Below, in pieces: positions 34,477-43,627 of a stretch of DNA of 64,000 bases. This DNA comes from Coleofasciculus sp937127375 (GTDB lineage Bacteria > Cyanobacteriota > Cyanobacteriia > Cyanobacteriales > Coleofasciculaceae). The DNA lies in NCBI GenBank assembly GCA_040218875.1, contig JAVJQP010000048.1, one strand, 5' to 3'. The notes beneath the pieces were generated by a model. It did not search any database. It worked only from the letters and a program-made list of their open reading frames with translations, and was not told where the DNA came from. The translations under genes and the position numbers were made by a program. Numbering within the stretch: the stretch's first letter is position 1; the number at the start of each line of letters is the position of its first letter.

Positions 34477-34950
34477 GATGAATCTAAATGAATGAAGTTA
34501 ACTGGGCGGTTGAAACCACAGCTACACAAACGAAACCCGCCTGCGCGGGTTTACGCACCCTAGTTTTTCTCTCTTTCCTTTGATCAATAATCAGTTTCAG
34601 TACCACTTAAGGATCTCTCCATTTCAGATCATCGCCCTCAAGATGATAATCCTGTAAACCAAGACGCGCATCCTGCAACCAGTTTTTATTCTGCTTGCGA
34701 TCGCCTTGAGTCATGATATTTCTATTTGCTGCTTGGGAAGAGGGTGTTAGGTTTCGCTTTCATCAACCCAACCTACAACCTTTCTGATTCAATGATATGG
34801 ATAAAACTCCTATCTTGCAGCACTGGTAATAAATCCTCACTTACTACGAACGGTTTTGTTCGTGTAGCTGAGGTTTCTAACCGCCCAGCTAAATTGTTGT
34901 GGGGAATTTTTTATTATCACAATCCTCATCAACGGAATGCGATCGCGAAG
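34477..34950. other. Intergenic region with dispersed repeats
   Basis: Contains GGCGGTTGAAACCACAGCTA (34504 on) with the hairpin AAACCCGC/GCGGGTTT (34536-34555), and a second inverted relative at 34846-34885. A 35-codon minus-strand frame at about 34608-34712 (starting MTQGDRKQNKNWLQDARLGL) is present but too short to support. Confidence 0.45.
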
Positions 34951-34971
34951 ACAGCGCAACTACGAACCTTC
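34951..34971. repeat. 21-bp direct repeat, left copy
   Basis: Identical to 35890-35910, begins ACAGCGCAACTACG. The two copies bracket the Toprim-like gene and its partner; the right copy covers the stop codon of the GH9 gene. Confidence 0.75.
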
Positions 34972-34972
34972 G

Positions 34973-35523
34973 CTAACTTACTTTTGCTGTTTCACGTACA
35001 GACTCAATAAAATGAATGATCTCTTGAATAAACGGCGCTTGGCGTAAAATCTCAGCACCTTCATCTTTCAATTGTGCAATAATCTGTAACTGATTTTGAA
35101 CTTTTTTTGACTGAGAAAGCAATTGCTCTAAAGCTCTTTTAGGTTGAAAACTTGCCAAATTCAGTACATCTTGAGGAGGAGTGTATCCGAGTAAACGTGA
35201 AAGCAAAGTAACATCTTGAAAAAAAAAGTTTCAATTTCCGGAACAGCAGTAATCACTTTGACAGGTGTATTTACCGCTATACGTTTAACTATTTGCTCAA
35301 TATTTTCAATGCGCTCTTGAATAAACTCAGGGTCTACTGAATTTGCATCAACGACAATAATGACTGGTACTTGCCTACGGACGAGCAGAGAACGAGCAAG
35401 TGACTTAACAGCATATAGCCCACCAGCCTCAACAACTTCCACATTATTAAGACATTTTTCTGGCAGCACAGTTTTCAGTAATTGTTTATCTAACGATCCT
35501 TCAGTCAAAATATAACCAATCAT
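34973..35523 (-). pseudogene. Toprim-like protein, split by a poly-T frameshift
   Basis: From ATG 35523: GYILTEGSLDKQLLKTVLPE (acidic Glu), then VEVVEAGGLYAVKSLARSL and VPVIIVVDANSVDPEF, a Toprim-like pattern of a Glu followed by a DxN/D strand. The frame then reaches VPEIETFFF and runs into a nine-T tract (35219-35227). Read one base over, it continues QDVTLLSRLLGYTPPQDVLN and ends at 34973 with VRETAKVS. A change of one T (ten) or two (seven) restores a single protein of about 182 residues. It starts in an ATGA overlap with the upstream gene. Role possibly nucleic-acid cleavage or defence; unproven. Confidence 0.6.
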
Positions 35524-35747
35524 GGGATGTCTCTCTCTCTAATGTCGTAATCTGGAAATCCATTTTCTACACAAACACGATATTTCAGTGTTAATAGTTT
35601 GCAAATGGCTCGTATAACCAGATACTCAAAGGCTTTGCCCTGCTCCCATCCTGGTGTGTTACGTTTCTCGATGTTGTCCCATAGCGCTCGTAATCCATCC
35701 CATTGCAGCGATGCTATTATACTTTCGTATTGTTCTGATGTAGCCAA
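35520..35747 (-). CDS. Possible nuclease-fold N-terminal fragment, overlaps the Toprim-like gene
   Basis: 75 residues: IIASLQWDGLRALWDNIEKR, then GWEQGKAFEYLVIRAICKLL, ending NGFPDYDIRERDIP. The GKAFEYLVIRA helix followed by a strand and a PDYD motif is reminiscent of the start of restriction-endonuclease-like (PD-(D/E)xK) proteins, but the ExK strand that should follow is absent. Its TGA overlaps the next gene's ATG (35520-35523), so the two are coupled. It may be a small standalone partner or a truncated nuclease; recognition is weak. Confidence 0.45.
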   Translation of the reverse strand: MATSEQYESIIASLQWDGLRALWDNIEKRNTPGWEQGKAFEYLVIRAICKLLTLKYRVCVENGFPDYDIRERDIP

Positions 35748-35814
35748 TTATAGTCCTCCCACTATAGGCTTTTAAAGTTATCTGTAAGTCTATCAGATTC
35801 AAAAATATAAGTCA

Positions 35815-35834
35815 GGGCGCACCGACGTGCGCCC
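35815..35834. repeat. GGGCGCAC hairpin repeat, copy 1
   Basis: GGGCGCACCGACGTGCGCCC, 8-bp stem with a CGAC loop, followed by CTAC. The inverted sequence is at 54959-54978, also followed by CTAC. Confidence 0.7.
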
Positions 35835-35889
35835 CTACATAATGAATTATGCCATGATCATTCGTATCAGTGCGATCTAGCCGACGAAA

Positions 35890-35910
35890 ACAGCGCAACT
35901 ACGAACCTTC
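35890..35910. repeat. 21-bp direct repeat, right copy
   Basis: Identical to 34951-34971. It includes the TAG stop of the GH9 gene (35899-35901). Confidence 0.75.
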
Positions 35911-37635
35911 CGCCATCACCATCCCTATCAGTGCGATCGCAGGAGCATTATAATCAATCGCATATTCGTTCGTGGCATAAGATCGCTGATCATCCACATA
36001 ACTTAGCGGACCCAATCCTTTCGGGGCAATTCCATCCTGGGCTTCTGTATTCGCCCCCCCTACCATTAACCCGGGAATTACCGTTTTTTTCGCGACAGCG
36101 ACTCGGTGATGCACATTGCGGACTGAATTTGACCCCACAGCCGTAACAAAGGATAGATTAAAATGATTGCGTCCTAACAAATAATCTAACTGATCCACCG
36201 CCGCCTGATAATACGCTTTATCCCCGGTTAGTTTATAGGCATAAAACAAGGTAATTCCTTCCTCCGCTACCATCTTATTCGACGCCCAAATAAACTTATC
36301 CAGTGCCAAGCGATAGCCACTGCGATTCACCGTATCCAGTAAACGATCTGCCCGTTCTAATAACTTCTGCTTCATTTGCGCCTTCAGATTTTCTGAACCT
36401 TGCTGACGCGGTTGCAACAGATAATCTGCCATCCCTAAAGCCGAGGGATCTTTCCATTCAAATAGAGTATAAGACAAGTCAGGAAGCTCTTGTTCTAAAT
36501 ACTCCGCAAAACTTGCATCCCCAGTCGTAATCAACAATTCCGCCGCCGCCCAAAAACGGTCATCCTTATCCGTTGTTAACGACGCTTCCGTATCCCACTC
36601 CCCAGCCAGATATTTCCCCGAGCCACTATCATCCCCCTCAACCCAATCCACACGCATTGAGGGTTCATTTTGCAAAAATTCCCAGGCTTTTCGCGCCGCT
36701 TTTAAATAATTCTTCGCCAACAACACATCATAGTCTGAATATACTCGCGCCGCCATAGCTAACGCTGCGGCAAACTTCGCTGTTTCTGGTGTGGAAATTC
36801 CATAAATATAACGCGGTTGGATATCCTCATTCGGTAGAATCATGGGGGGCCATTCTTTCCCCGAAAGCTTACGATAAACCGCACCATCGCGCCGTTGCAT
36901 CGTCAGCATCCAATCCAATCCCACCTTCATTTCATCCAGCAAATCGGGTCTGCCATTTCCACTTTCAGGAATCATCAATTGGCGGTCAGAAAATAATGAC
37001 GGATATTGCTCATATAAACTTAATAAACGACCCACAGTTACCGCCGTGGGTCCCACATATTTACCAAAATCGCCCGCATCATGCCAACCCCCTTGGGCAC
37101 GTTTCATTTCACCCGCCCGATGCATGTCATCGGTATGGGCAAAGGTGCCATCATTTAAATGGCAAGGAGAATGACCAATCCCATTAATAGAATCTCGTAT
37201 TGCTACCCCGCAGCGTTGTAAATAGTAGGAACGTAGCATTTTGTTGAAAGCATCTTGATAAATAGCCTGACCAATCTCAAAGGGATAGGACTGAATTTCT
37301 CCAATTTTCAGAAAATAGCGTCCGGGGCGGTTGAATGGGGTGAAATCAATCCATTGGATACTATCTTGACTGGCTGTATCTTGTATCGGTGCTGACAACT
37401 CAGTCTCGAAAACCGGGCGGTTATTTCGGACGTTAATTAATTGGACGGGATTGGTGGTAGAAGAATTATAATTGAGTAAAAAGGCTAACTTAGGACGGGT
37501 TGGTGAATATCCGACTTGATTAATCAAAAGTTTACTTGGGTTATCTGGGTTTATCGTTTGCGCTTGTCCTTTAGCCCAAAATCCATACACCATCGATATT
37601 GCCCAACCGAGGAAGAAACGTCTATCGATTTTCAT
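35899..37635 (-). CDS. Glycoside hydrolase family 9 endoglucanase, Tat-type signal
   Basis: 578 residues. N terminus MKIDRRFFLGWAISMVYGFW has RRFF before a hydrophobic stretch, fitting a twin-arginine export signal. Residues about 33-115 form the Ig-like CelD N-terminal domain (LLINQVGYSPTRPKLAF). The GH9 (alpha/alpha)6 barrel follows: GGWHDAGDFGKYVGP carries the nucleophile-activating Asp, RNHFNLSFVTAVGSNS and VRNVHHR the substrate His, and NEYAIDYNAPAIAL the catalytic Glu near the C terminus. It hydrolyses beta-1,4-glucans outside the cell, perhaps remodelling its own cellulose or sheath. No carbohydrate-binding module. Confidence 0.92.
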   Translation of the reverse strand: MKIDRRFFLGWAISMVYGFWAKGQAQTINPDNPSKLLINQVGYSPTRPKLAFLLNYNSSTTNPVQLINVRNNRPVFETELSAPIQDTASQDSIQWIDFTPFNRPGRYFLKIGEIQSYPFEIGQAIYQDAFNKMLRSYYLQRCGVAIRDSINGIGHSPCHLNDGTFAHTDDMHRAGEMKRAQGGWHDAGDFGKYVGPTAVTVGRLLSLYEQYPSLFSDRQLMIPESGNGRPDLLDEMKVGLDWMLTMQRRDGAVYRKLSGKEWPPMILPNEDIQPRYIYGISTPETAKFAAALAMAARVYSDYDVLLAKNYLKAARKAWEFLQNEPSMRVDWVEGDDSGSGKYLAGEWDTEASLTTDKDDRFWAAAELLITTGDASFAEYLEQELPDLSYTLFEWKDPSALGMADYLLQPRQQGSENLKAQMKQKLLERADRLLDTVNRSGYRLALDKFIWASNKMVAEEGITLFYAYKLTGDKAYYQAAVDQLDYLLGRNHFNLSFVTAVGSNSVRNVHHRVAVAKKTVIPGLMVGGANTEAQDGIAPKGLGPLSYVDDQRSYATNEYAIDYNAPAIALIGMVMAEGS

Positions 37636-37758
37636 GAGATTATTCGATCCTATTCATTTACAGATTTTAATCTGTAGACGCACCTTTAATTCCTAAAAAA
37701 TTAATCACCTAAAGGTTTGAGGAGAGGGCGACCCGGATTCTCTTGCTTCCCTCTTGCT

Positions 37759-37860
37759 CCCCTCTCCCAAGCTTGGGAGAGGGGCTGGGGGTGAGGGCTG
37801 GCTTGGGAGAGGGGCTGGGGGTGAGGGCTGGCTTGGGAGAGGGGCTGGGGGTGAGGGCTG
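37759..37860. repeat. 26-bp palindrome continuing into a 30-bp tandem triplication
   Basis: CCCCTCTCCCAAGCTTGGGA and GAGGGG form a perfect palindrome (37759-37784). From its centre, a 30-bp unit (GCTTGGGAGAGGGGCTGGGG then GTGAGGGCTG) repeats three times exactly at 37771, 37801 and 37831. Confidence 0.88.
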
Positions 37861-38011
37861 TAGCGTCACAGATAGTGGTGCAACGGTAAAGCTAGCGTGT
37901 GCGATCGCGCAAGACCCAAACGCCTATCATCATGATTTGGCGAATTTTGTCAATTTAGCGACAAAACTTAATAGAGTTACCCTCTACATTCTGAGAATAT
38001 TGCCGCCAGGT

Positions 38012-39385
38012 CTAAACCATCGCTGGGGCTTTCTGTTGCCGACGCTGCTTAGGAACCATTCGCAGGTTGCCAGGAGGCGCGATCGTTAAACCGCGACGCA
38101 TCGGCTTCACCGGACGATTATCAGTTAATGCCAGTTCAAACTGTGACAAAATAGTCGCCAGCACCAGCTTCATTTCCAACAGTGCCAATGCTGAACCAAT
38201 ACAGCGACGGTTCCCGCCACCAAAGGGTAAATATTCGTAAGGGGAATATTGCCGTTCTAGAAAACGTTCCGGTTTAAACTGCTTTGGTTCTGGATAGAGA
38301 TCGTCCCGATGATGAACTAAATAAATAGAAGGCATCAACGCTGTACCCGCTTCAAATTGATACCCTATGATTTCTATGGGTGATTTTGGAATCCGAATAA
38401 AGGTACTCGGAGCAATGGGATAAATTCGCAGGGTTTCTTGACAGACGGCTGTCAGGTAAGGAAGCCGGGAAATTGCCATCGGATCGCCCTCTGCATCCAA
38501 GGTTTCTAATTCCTCAAGCAGCTTTTGACGCACATCTGGTAGATAATGAATCCAATACAACGCCCAAACCAGTGCAGACGCCGTAGTTTCATGACCGGCA
38601 ATCAGAAGTGTCATTAACTGATCATGTAATTCCTCATCCGTCATCGGCTCACCTGCTTCATCTCGCGCCGATAGGAGTAAGGTTAAAATGTCGGTTCGTG
38701 ACTCATCCCCTTGCTCCCGACGTTCGCGAATTTCATCAAAAATCAACTGTTTGATCTGCTGCTTTAACTGCAAAAAACGCCCCCAGGGACTCCACGCACC
38801 CCAATCCTGTCGCAACCAAGGGAAAAACAGCAGAGTGGAACTCAGGGGAGAGTCAAAGGATGCCAGAAGGGTACTCAGCAGATGTCTCAGTTTGATGTAA
38901 CGTTCTCCGTGATCCAAGCCAAACACGGCTTGTAAAATCACCCGCAGGGTAATCTCTTGCGTATAGGTACGGATGATCAACGGTTGACCCACTGTCCATT
39001 CGGCTGTTACCGTTTCCGTAATATCACAAATAAGCTGACCATACTCTCGCAAGCGATCGCCATGAAAGGGAGGCATCAGCAGGCGGCGTTGGCGCTGATG
39101 GGGTTCACCATCTAACATCAGCAGTGAGTTATCCCCTAGTAAATAGCGCAAAACCCCATTTCCTCGACCCGATTCAAATAACTCTGGATCAGCCGTAAAA
39201 ATCTCTTTAATCGCCTGGGGATTACTCACATAAACAAAGGGAGGAGCGTTATCCCCGCCAATTTTGATCATATCTCCATACCGTTGAGCATAATTCTCTA
39301 GGTAGTCCAAGGGGCGAAAAATCAGCTTGATGATCCGGAAAATTCTCAGAAATCGTGGTGTGCGCGGACCGGTTAGTGGTTTCAT
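38012..39385 (-). CDS. Cytochrome P450, CYP110-like
   Basis: 457 residues. P450 landmarks: oxygen-binding I helix LIAGHETTASALVWALYW, K helix CQETLRIYPIAP, PERF region FKPERFLERQYSPYEYLPF, and the heme-binding loop FGGGNRRCIGSALALLEMK with the thiolate Cys. The N terminus (PRTPRFLRIFRIIKLIFRPL) lacks a strong membrane anchor, as in CYP110 of cyanobacteria, which oxidise fatty acids or terpenes. Redox partners are not adjacent. Part of its coding sequence (38905-38935) has a 31-bp exact copy at 46146-46176. Confidence 0.92.
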   Translation of the reverse strand: MKPLTGPRTPRFLRIFRIIKLIFRPLDYLENYAQRYGDMIKIGGDNAPPFVYVSNPQAIKEIFTADPELFESGRGNGVLRYLLGDNSLLMLDGEPHQRQRRLLMPPFHGDRLREYGQLICDITETVTAEWTVGQPLIIRTYTQEITLRVILQAVFGLDHGERYIKLRHLLSTLLASFDSPLSSTLLFFPWLRQDWGAWSPWGRFLQLKQQIKQLIFDEIRERREQGDESRTDILTLLLSARDEAGEPMTDEELHDQLMTLLIAGHETTASALVWALYWIHYLPDVRQKLLEELETLDAEGDPMAISRLPYLTAVCQETLRIYPIAPSTFIRIPKSPIEIIGYQFEAGTALMPSIYLVHHRDDLYPEPKQFKPERFLERQYSPYEYLPFGGGNRRCIGSALALLEMKLVLATILSQFELALTDNRPVKPMRRGLTIAPPGNLRMVPKQRRQQKAPAMV

Positions 39386-39516
39386 AGAGTCTTGCTGATA
39401 GCGGCTACTCTTTTTATCTTGCCTAATTTTTCCCGATACGTTGCTCTAAAATCATCAAATTAAGTTATTCTACTTATATCTTAGGCAACCGCTAGGACAA
39501 GTAAAGAGCGGCACCA

Positions 39517-40071
39517 ATGACTCAAACTGTTCAGGCTTCCACTATCCAAATCGATGAATTAGAATCGAGTTTTGGTTTACAAGAAATCGTCGATGATCAA
39601 TTTTTTCGAGAATGGCAAGATAACTTACCAGAGATTGGCGCATGGAAAAAAGAATCATTAGATAGATTGAAAGCCGGGTATCTGAATTTACTCAAGAAAC
39701 CTCCATTCGCCGAAAATGCGATCAGGATGGCGGTTCTTCATCCCTTGCTATTCATCGCTGGATTTTATCTATCACCGTTTACCGTCAAACCGGAAAAATC
39801 AATCACCATTGCTTTAAACGATGAAGATGGCTTAATTATCGAAGGACGCATTGATGTTTTAGTTTTAAAAGAGCAGTTTTGGTTAATGGTAATTGAAACG
39901 AAACGGGCAGGAATTAGTTTAGAAGCGGGAATGGCTCAACTATTGGCTTATATGCTAGGAACACCTAATCTAGAAAAAGCGGAGGAATTTGCCGCTTGTG
40001 TCGGATCTGATACACCAATGCTATCTGATTATGCTGTGAGTCGTGCAGGTATTTATGAGGATCATCCCTAG
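39517..40071 (+). CDS. Type I restriction R-like N-terminal domain protein, C-terminally altered
   Basis: 184 residues. The core is the nuclease domain seen at the N terminus of HsdR-type proteins and in standalone cyanobacterial relatives: GLIIEGRIDVLVLKEQFWLM (Asp) and VIETKRA (ExK), followed by MAQLLAYMLG. The usual continuation after LLAYMLG (a beta strand GLVTNG and a Pro-rich tail) is missing; instead come 30 residues ending DYAVSRAGIYEDHP, two bases before a PIN-domain gene start. That tail looks more like the end of an antitoxin next to a PIN toxin, suggesting a deletion fused two genes. Active-site residues are present. Confidence 0.6.
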   Translation: MTQTVQASTIQIDELESSFGLQEIVDDQFFREWQDNLPEIGAWKKESLDRLKAGYLNLLKKPPFAENAIRMAVLHPLLFIAGFYLSPFTVKPEKSITIALNDEDGLIIEGRIDVLVLKEQFWLMVIETKRAGISLEAGMAQLLAYMLGTPNLEKAEEFAACVGSDTPMLSDYAVSRAGIYEDHP

Positions 40072-40073
40072 TT

Positions 40074-40172
40074 GTGATATATCTTGTAGATACAAACATC
40101 CTGCTACGCTTTGCTGACCGCAATCATTCTCTACACTCTGTTGTGCCAAACGCTCTAACCGACCAAAATTAG
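40074..40172 (+). pseudogene. PIN-domain (VapC-like) toxin, N-terminal fragment
   Basis: From GTG 40074 the frame reads IYLVDTNILLRFADRNHSLH, an unmistakable PIN-domain first strand with the first catalytic Asp (VDTN), and stops after 32 residues at TAG 40170-40172. The rest of the toxin (three more acidic residues) is absent from the following DNA. Together with the tail of the preceding gene it looks like a broken toxin-antitoxin pair. Confidence 0.7.
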
Positions 40173-40637
40173 TCAGATGAATAAACATATAACTATATCA
40201 CGTATTCCACTATCAATTGCGTTATTTTATATATAAATATCTTAATAAGATTAGTTTTAATATAAGAGAAAAAAATATATAAATGCTAGACGTTGTGAAT
40301 TGGCAATGCTAAGCTTAACCAAAGGTTAAGGATTGGTAACAAAAATAAGTTACTATCAGCTTTTTGAACAAAAATTACTAATATAACGTGATTTCTTAAG
40401 GAGTAGCTTAATCAGTAATTCTATCTATTAACGGTAAGTAAAATATACATTTTTTGCCGTTTTTTTTACTATTGCCTAAGAAAAAACGTCTGATAAATTA
40501 CCTGTTTTCAGGTAGGTATAGGAGTATTTTTTTTATAATCAGGTATTCTTTCGCTGATTGCACTCTAACTATTTAATTCGATTTAATTTATGTTTTAACA
40601 GTAGGACAACAACCGTAATATCCATTATGATTATCCT
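40173..40637. other. AT-rich intergenic region
   Basis: 465 bases, markedly AT-rich (TTTTATATATAAATATC, TTTTTTTTATAATC), no open frame of interest, no repeat of the families seen elsewhere. It precedes a possible MATE-decarboxylase-phosphatase operon and should hold its promoter. Confidence 0.5.
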
Positions 40638-41990
40638 ATGAATGAAGCAGATTTTCAGATTGGCTCTCGTTTTACTAAACTTACAGTTGTTAATATTATC
40701 TCCAATATTATTGTTCCTTTAGTCGGGTTAGTTGATTTAGCGTTCTTAGGGCATTTAACCGATATTCGCTATCTAGCGGGAGTCGCTATTGCGGTCATTC
40801 TCTTCGATTACCTTTACCGCACTTGTAAGTTTTTACGCATGGCAACGACGGGTTCAACAGCTCAGGCTGTGGGACGTTCAGACAACGAGGCTGTGTTATT
40901 AATCTTGTTGCGAAACGGTTTAGTCGCACTCATAGTTGCGGCAATTATTCTACTCTTACATTACCCCATTAGAGAACTCGGCTTTACCCTACTCAGTGCT
41001 GCACCAGAAGTAAAAGCCGCTGCGAGAGACTATTACAATACCCGAATTTGGGCAGCACCCGCCGCGTTATCTAATCTCGTGCTATTGGGTTGGTTTTTAG
41101 GGCAATCTCAGAGTAATAAAGTGTTAGCTCTATCCATCATTAGCAATGGCACTAATATTGTCTTAGATTACTTATTTATTGTCCAGTGGGGATGGAATAG
41201 TGCGGGTGCGGGTGCGGCAACTGCAATTAGTCAATATGTGATGTTGGTTTTAGCGCTAATAATGATAGCTGGAGACGGTTATTTGCCAAAACTACCAGCC
41301 GTAGCCGGACAAATTCTTGACCCCGTGGCGCTAAAAGCCACATTTCAGATGAATTTTGATGTGTTGATCCGTTCCCTGGGAACGATTACAACCTTTGCTA
41401 TCTTTGCAAGCTTGAGTGGTTTCCTAGGAACCGTCGTTTTAGCGGGCAACAGTTTAATGGTGGAAGTGGTCAATCTCGCCGTATTTTTAATTGAGGGTTC
41501 AGCATTTGCGACGGAAACCTTAGCCGGAAATTTCCACGGTGAGGGGTGTCATGAGAAGTTGCTTCCCCTACTGCGCTTGTCTGGAGGAACGAGCCTAAGC
41601 TTAGGATTAGCTCTGGCATTGGTGTTTATTTCATTTCCCGAAAAAATGTTCGGCTTATTAACGGATCATTTAGAAGTGATTGACCAAATTAATGACTATG
41701 TTTTATGGCTATTGCCTGTGTTAGTTATGGTGGGATTCGTGTATATGTTAGAGGGATATTTTTTGGGATTAACTCAAATGTTTGTCCTGCGAAATGGAAT
41801 CCTCGCCGCGTTCTTTATCGGATTTGTTCCTTTAGTGATTGCAGCGTGGCAGTTCCAGAATGTTCATCTATTGTGGTTGGGGTTATTAGTGTTTATGGTA
41901 ATCAGAGCGATTACATTGGCTCTCTACGTACCGTCAACGCTAAAACCGGATGAGGGTTTGGAGTTAAATCTAGGTACAAGAGTCGGTTGA
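40638..41990 (+). CDS. MATE family efflux transporter
   Basis: 450 residues with twelve membrane helices in two six-helix halves. Typical MATE/DinF features: PLVGLVDLAFLGHLTDIRYL in TM1-loop, RMATTGSTAQAVGR, and in the second half AGNSLMVEVVNLAVFLIEGS with FATETLAGNF. It exports organic cations, amines or metabolites using H+ or Na+. It lies 85 bases before an amino acid decarboxylase gene in the same direction, which suggests export of the amine made there. The short distance and shared strand support an operon; the substrate is inferred. Confidence 0.9.
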   Translation: MNEADFQIGSRFTKLTVVNIISNIIVPLVGLVDLAFLGHLTDIRYLAGVAIAVILFDYLYRTCKFLRMATTGSTAQAVGRSDNEAVLLILLRNGLVALIVAAIILLLHYPIRELGFTLLSAAPEVKAAARDYYNTRIWAAPAALSNLVLLGWFLGQSQSNKVLALSIISNGTNIVLDYLFIVQWGWNSAGAGAATAISQYVMLVLALIMIAGDGYLPKLPAVAGQILDPVALKATFQMNFDVLIRSLGTITTFAIFASLSGFLGTVVLAGNSLMVEVVNLAVFLIEGSAFATETLAGNFHGEGCHEKLLPLLRLSGGTSLSLGLALALVFISFPEKMFGLLTDHLEVIDQINDYVLWLLPVLVMVGFVYMLEGYFLGLTQMFVLRNGILAAFFIGFVPLVIAAWQFQNVHLLWLGLLVFMVIRAITLALYVPSTLKPDEGLELNLGTRVG

Positions 41991-42075
41991 ATCAAAAACA
42001 ACTCAGGATGGAATTAGCGCCCGTGTAATTGTCATCTAAAAAATTTATCACTATTCACGTTTAGAAGAGATTTAA

Positions 42076-43542
42076 ATGACGAAAGAAATTAACTATCACA
42101 TGTCCCCGGAAGAATTTCGTCGTCGGGGATATCAAACAATTGATTGGATCGCTAACTACATGGAGACTGTAGAGGATTTACCCGTTCTGTCTCAAGTTAA
42201 ACCCGGAGAGATTAGAGGCAATTTGCCCGATGCGGCTCCCCAAACCGGTGAATCCTATGATGCGATTTTAAACGATATTAATCGGATTATTGTGCCGGGA
42301 TTAACGCACTGGCAATCACCTAACTTTTTTGCCTTTTTTCCAGCAGGTGCTTCTGCTCCCTCAATTTTAGGAGAATTAATGAGTGCGGGTATGGGGGTGT
42401 TAGGATTTTTGTGGGCAACCTCTCCCGCTTGTACGGAGCTAGAAACCCATGTACTCGACTGGCTGGTTGATATGTTGGGATTACCCTCCCACTTTAAATC
42501 CTCAGAAACTGGAGGAGGTGTACTGCAAGACTCAGCCTGTAGTGCGGCTGTGGTTTCTCTGATCGCCGCCAGAGAACAAGCTCAAGCTGATATTAATCGG
42601 TTGGTAGCATACACGTCAAAAGAGGCGCACTGTTCCATTGAAAGAGCCGCAAAAATTGTTGGATTGCGCCCAGAAAACGTGCGTTTAATTGAGGTGGATG
42701 AGTATTATGCGATGTGTCCAGAAGCACTCCAACAGTGTATTGAAGCCGATATCCAAGCTGGTTTGATTCCCTGTTACTTAGCCGCAACCGTGGGAACCAC
42801 CTCCTCCAACGGAATTGACCCGATCGCACAGTTAGGAGCGATCGCCCAGGAGTATCGCCTCTGGTTCCATGTAGATGCAGCCATGAGTGGTACCGCTGCT
42901 TTATGTCCAGAGTTTCGCTGGATTCACCAAGGATTAGAACAAGCTGATAGCTATTGCTTCAATCCCCATAAATGGATGATGACAAACTTTGACTGTAATT
43001 GCTTCTATGTCAAACATCGAGAAAAATTAGTTCATGCCCTCTCAATCATGCCAGACTACCTGAAAAATGAAGCCACAGAATCTGGACAGGTGATTGACTA
43101 TCGAGACTGGCAGATTCCCCTCGCTCGCCGTTTCAAAAGCCTTAAGCTGTGGTTTGTGATTCGCCATTATGGGATTGAAGGCTTACAACATTATATTCGC
43201 AAACATGTTGCTTTAGCTCAAGAATTTGCCCAATGGGTTAACTCTGATCCACGCTTTGAGTTAGTCGTCGAACCTCCCCTGAATTTAGTTTGCTTTCGAC
43301 TCAAGGGTGGCGACTCCGTGAATAATGCACTCATCCAACATCTGGATGCGTCCGGAAAACTCTACTTAAGCCCAACCCGACTCAATCATAAATTAACCTT
43401 ACGTTTGTCAATTGGGCAAGCCCAAACCGATCGCAATCATGTTAAGCAGGCTTGGCAATTAATCTGCCATTATGCTAATGTATTAATCCCACAACCTAGC
43501 ACAAATTTTATTGAAGTAAAACTCGCGAACCATTTACGATAA
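42076..43542 (+). CDS. PLP-dependent aromatic-L-amino-acid decarboxylase family enzyme
   Basis: 488 residues, group II decarboxylase. Opens MSPEEFRRRGYQTIDWIANY (as in DDC), HWQSPNFFAFFPAGASAPSI, ETGGGVLQDSACSAAVVSLI, the PLP Asp in WFHVDAAMSG, and the Schiff-base Lys in FNPHKWMMTNFDCNCFYVK. Catalytic loop Tyr expected near NEATESGQVIDYRDWQIPL. It decarboxylates Tyr, Phe, Trp or DOPA to the amine. Neighbours: MATE exporter upstream, PhoD-like phosphatase 85 bases downstream, all on the plus strand. Substrate not determinable by eye. Confidence 0.93.
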   Translation: MTKEINYHMSPEEFRRRGYQTIDWIANYMETVEDLPVLSQVKPGEIRGNLPDAAPQTGESYDAILNDINRIIVPGLTHWQSPNFFAFFPAGASAPSILGELMSAGMGVLGFLWATSPACTELETHVLDWLVDMLGLPSHFKSSETGGGVLQDSACSAAVVSLIAAREQAQADINRLVAYTSKEAHCSIERAAKIVGLRPENVRLIEVDEYYAMCPEALQQCIEADIQAGLIPCYLAATVGTTSSNGIDPIAQLGAIAQEYRLWFHVDAAMSGTAALCPEFRWIHQGLEQADSYCFNPHKWMMTNFDCNCFYVKHREKLVHALSIMPDYLKNEATESGQVIDYRDWQIPLARRFKSLKLWFVIRHYGIEGLQHYIRKHVALAQEFAQWVNSDPRFELVVEPPLNLVCFRLKGGDSVNNALIQHLDASGKLYLSPTRLNHKLTLRLSIGQAQTDRNHVKQAWQLICHYANVLIPQPSTNFIEVKLANHLR

Positions 43543-43627
43543 AAATATCAACATTACGATCAAATATCTTGACACTTTAGCTACCATCTGAAAACAGAAT
43601 CAACAACCATCATTACAAATACACACC

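Noticed and set aside
34608..34712. 35-codon minus-strand frame (MTQGDRKQNKNWLQDARLGL...)
   Set aside because: Reasonable composition but too short and without a recognised relative; kept only as a note within the intergenic entry.
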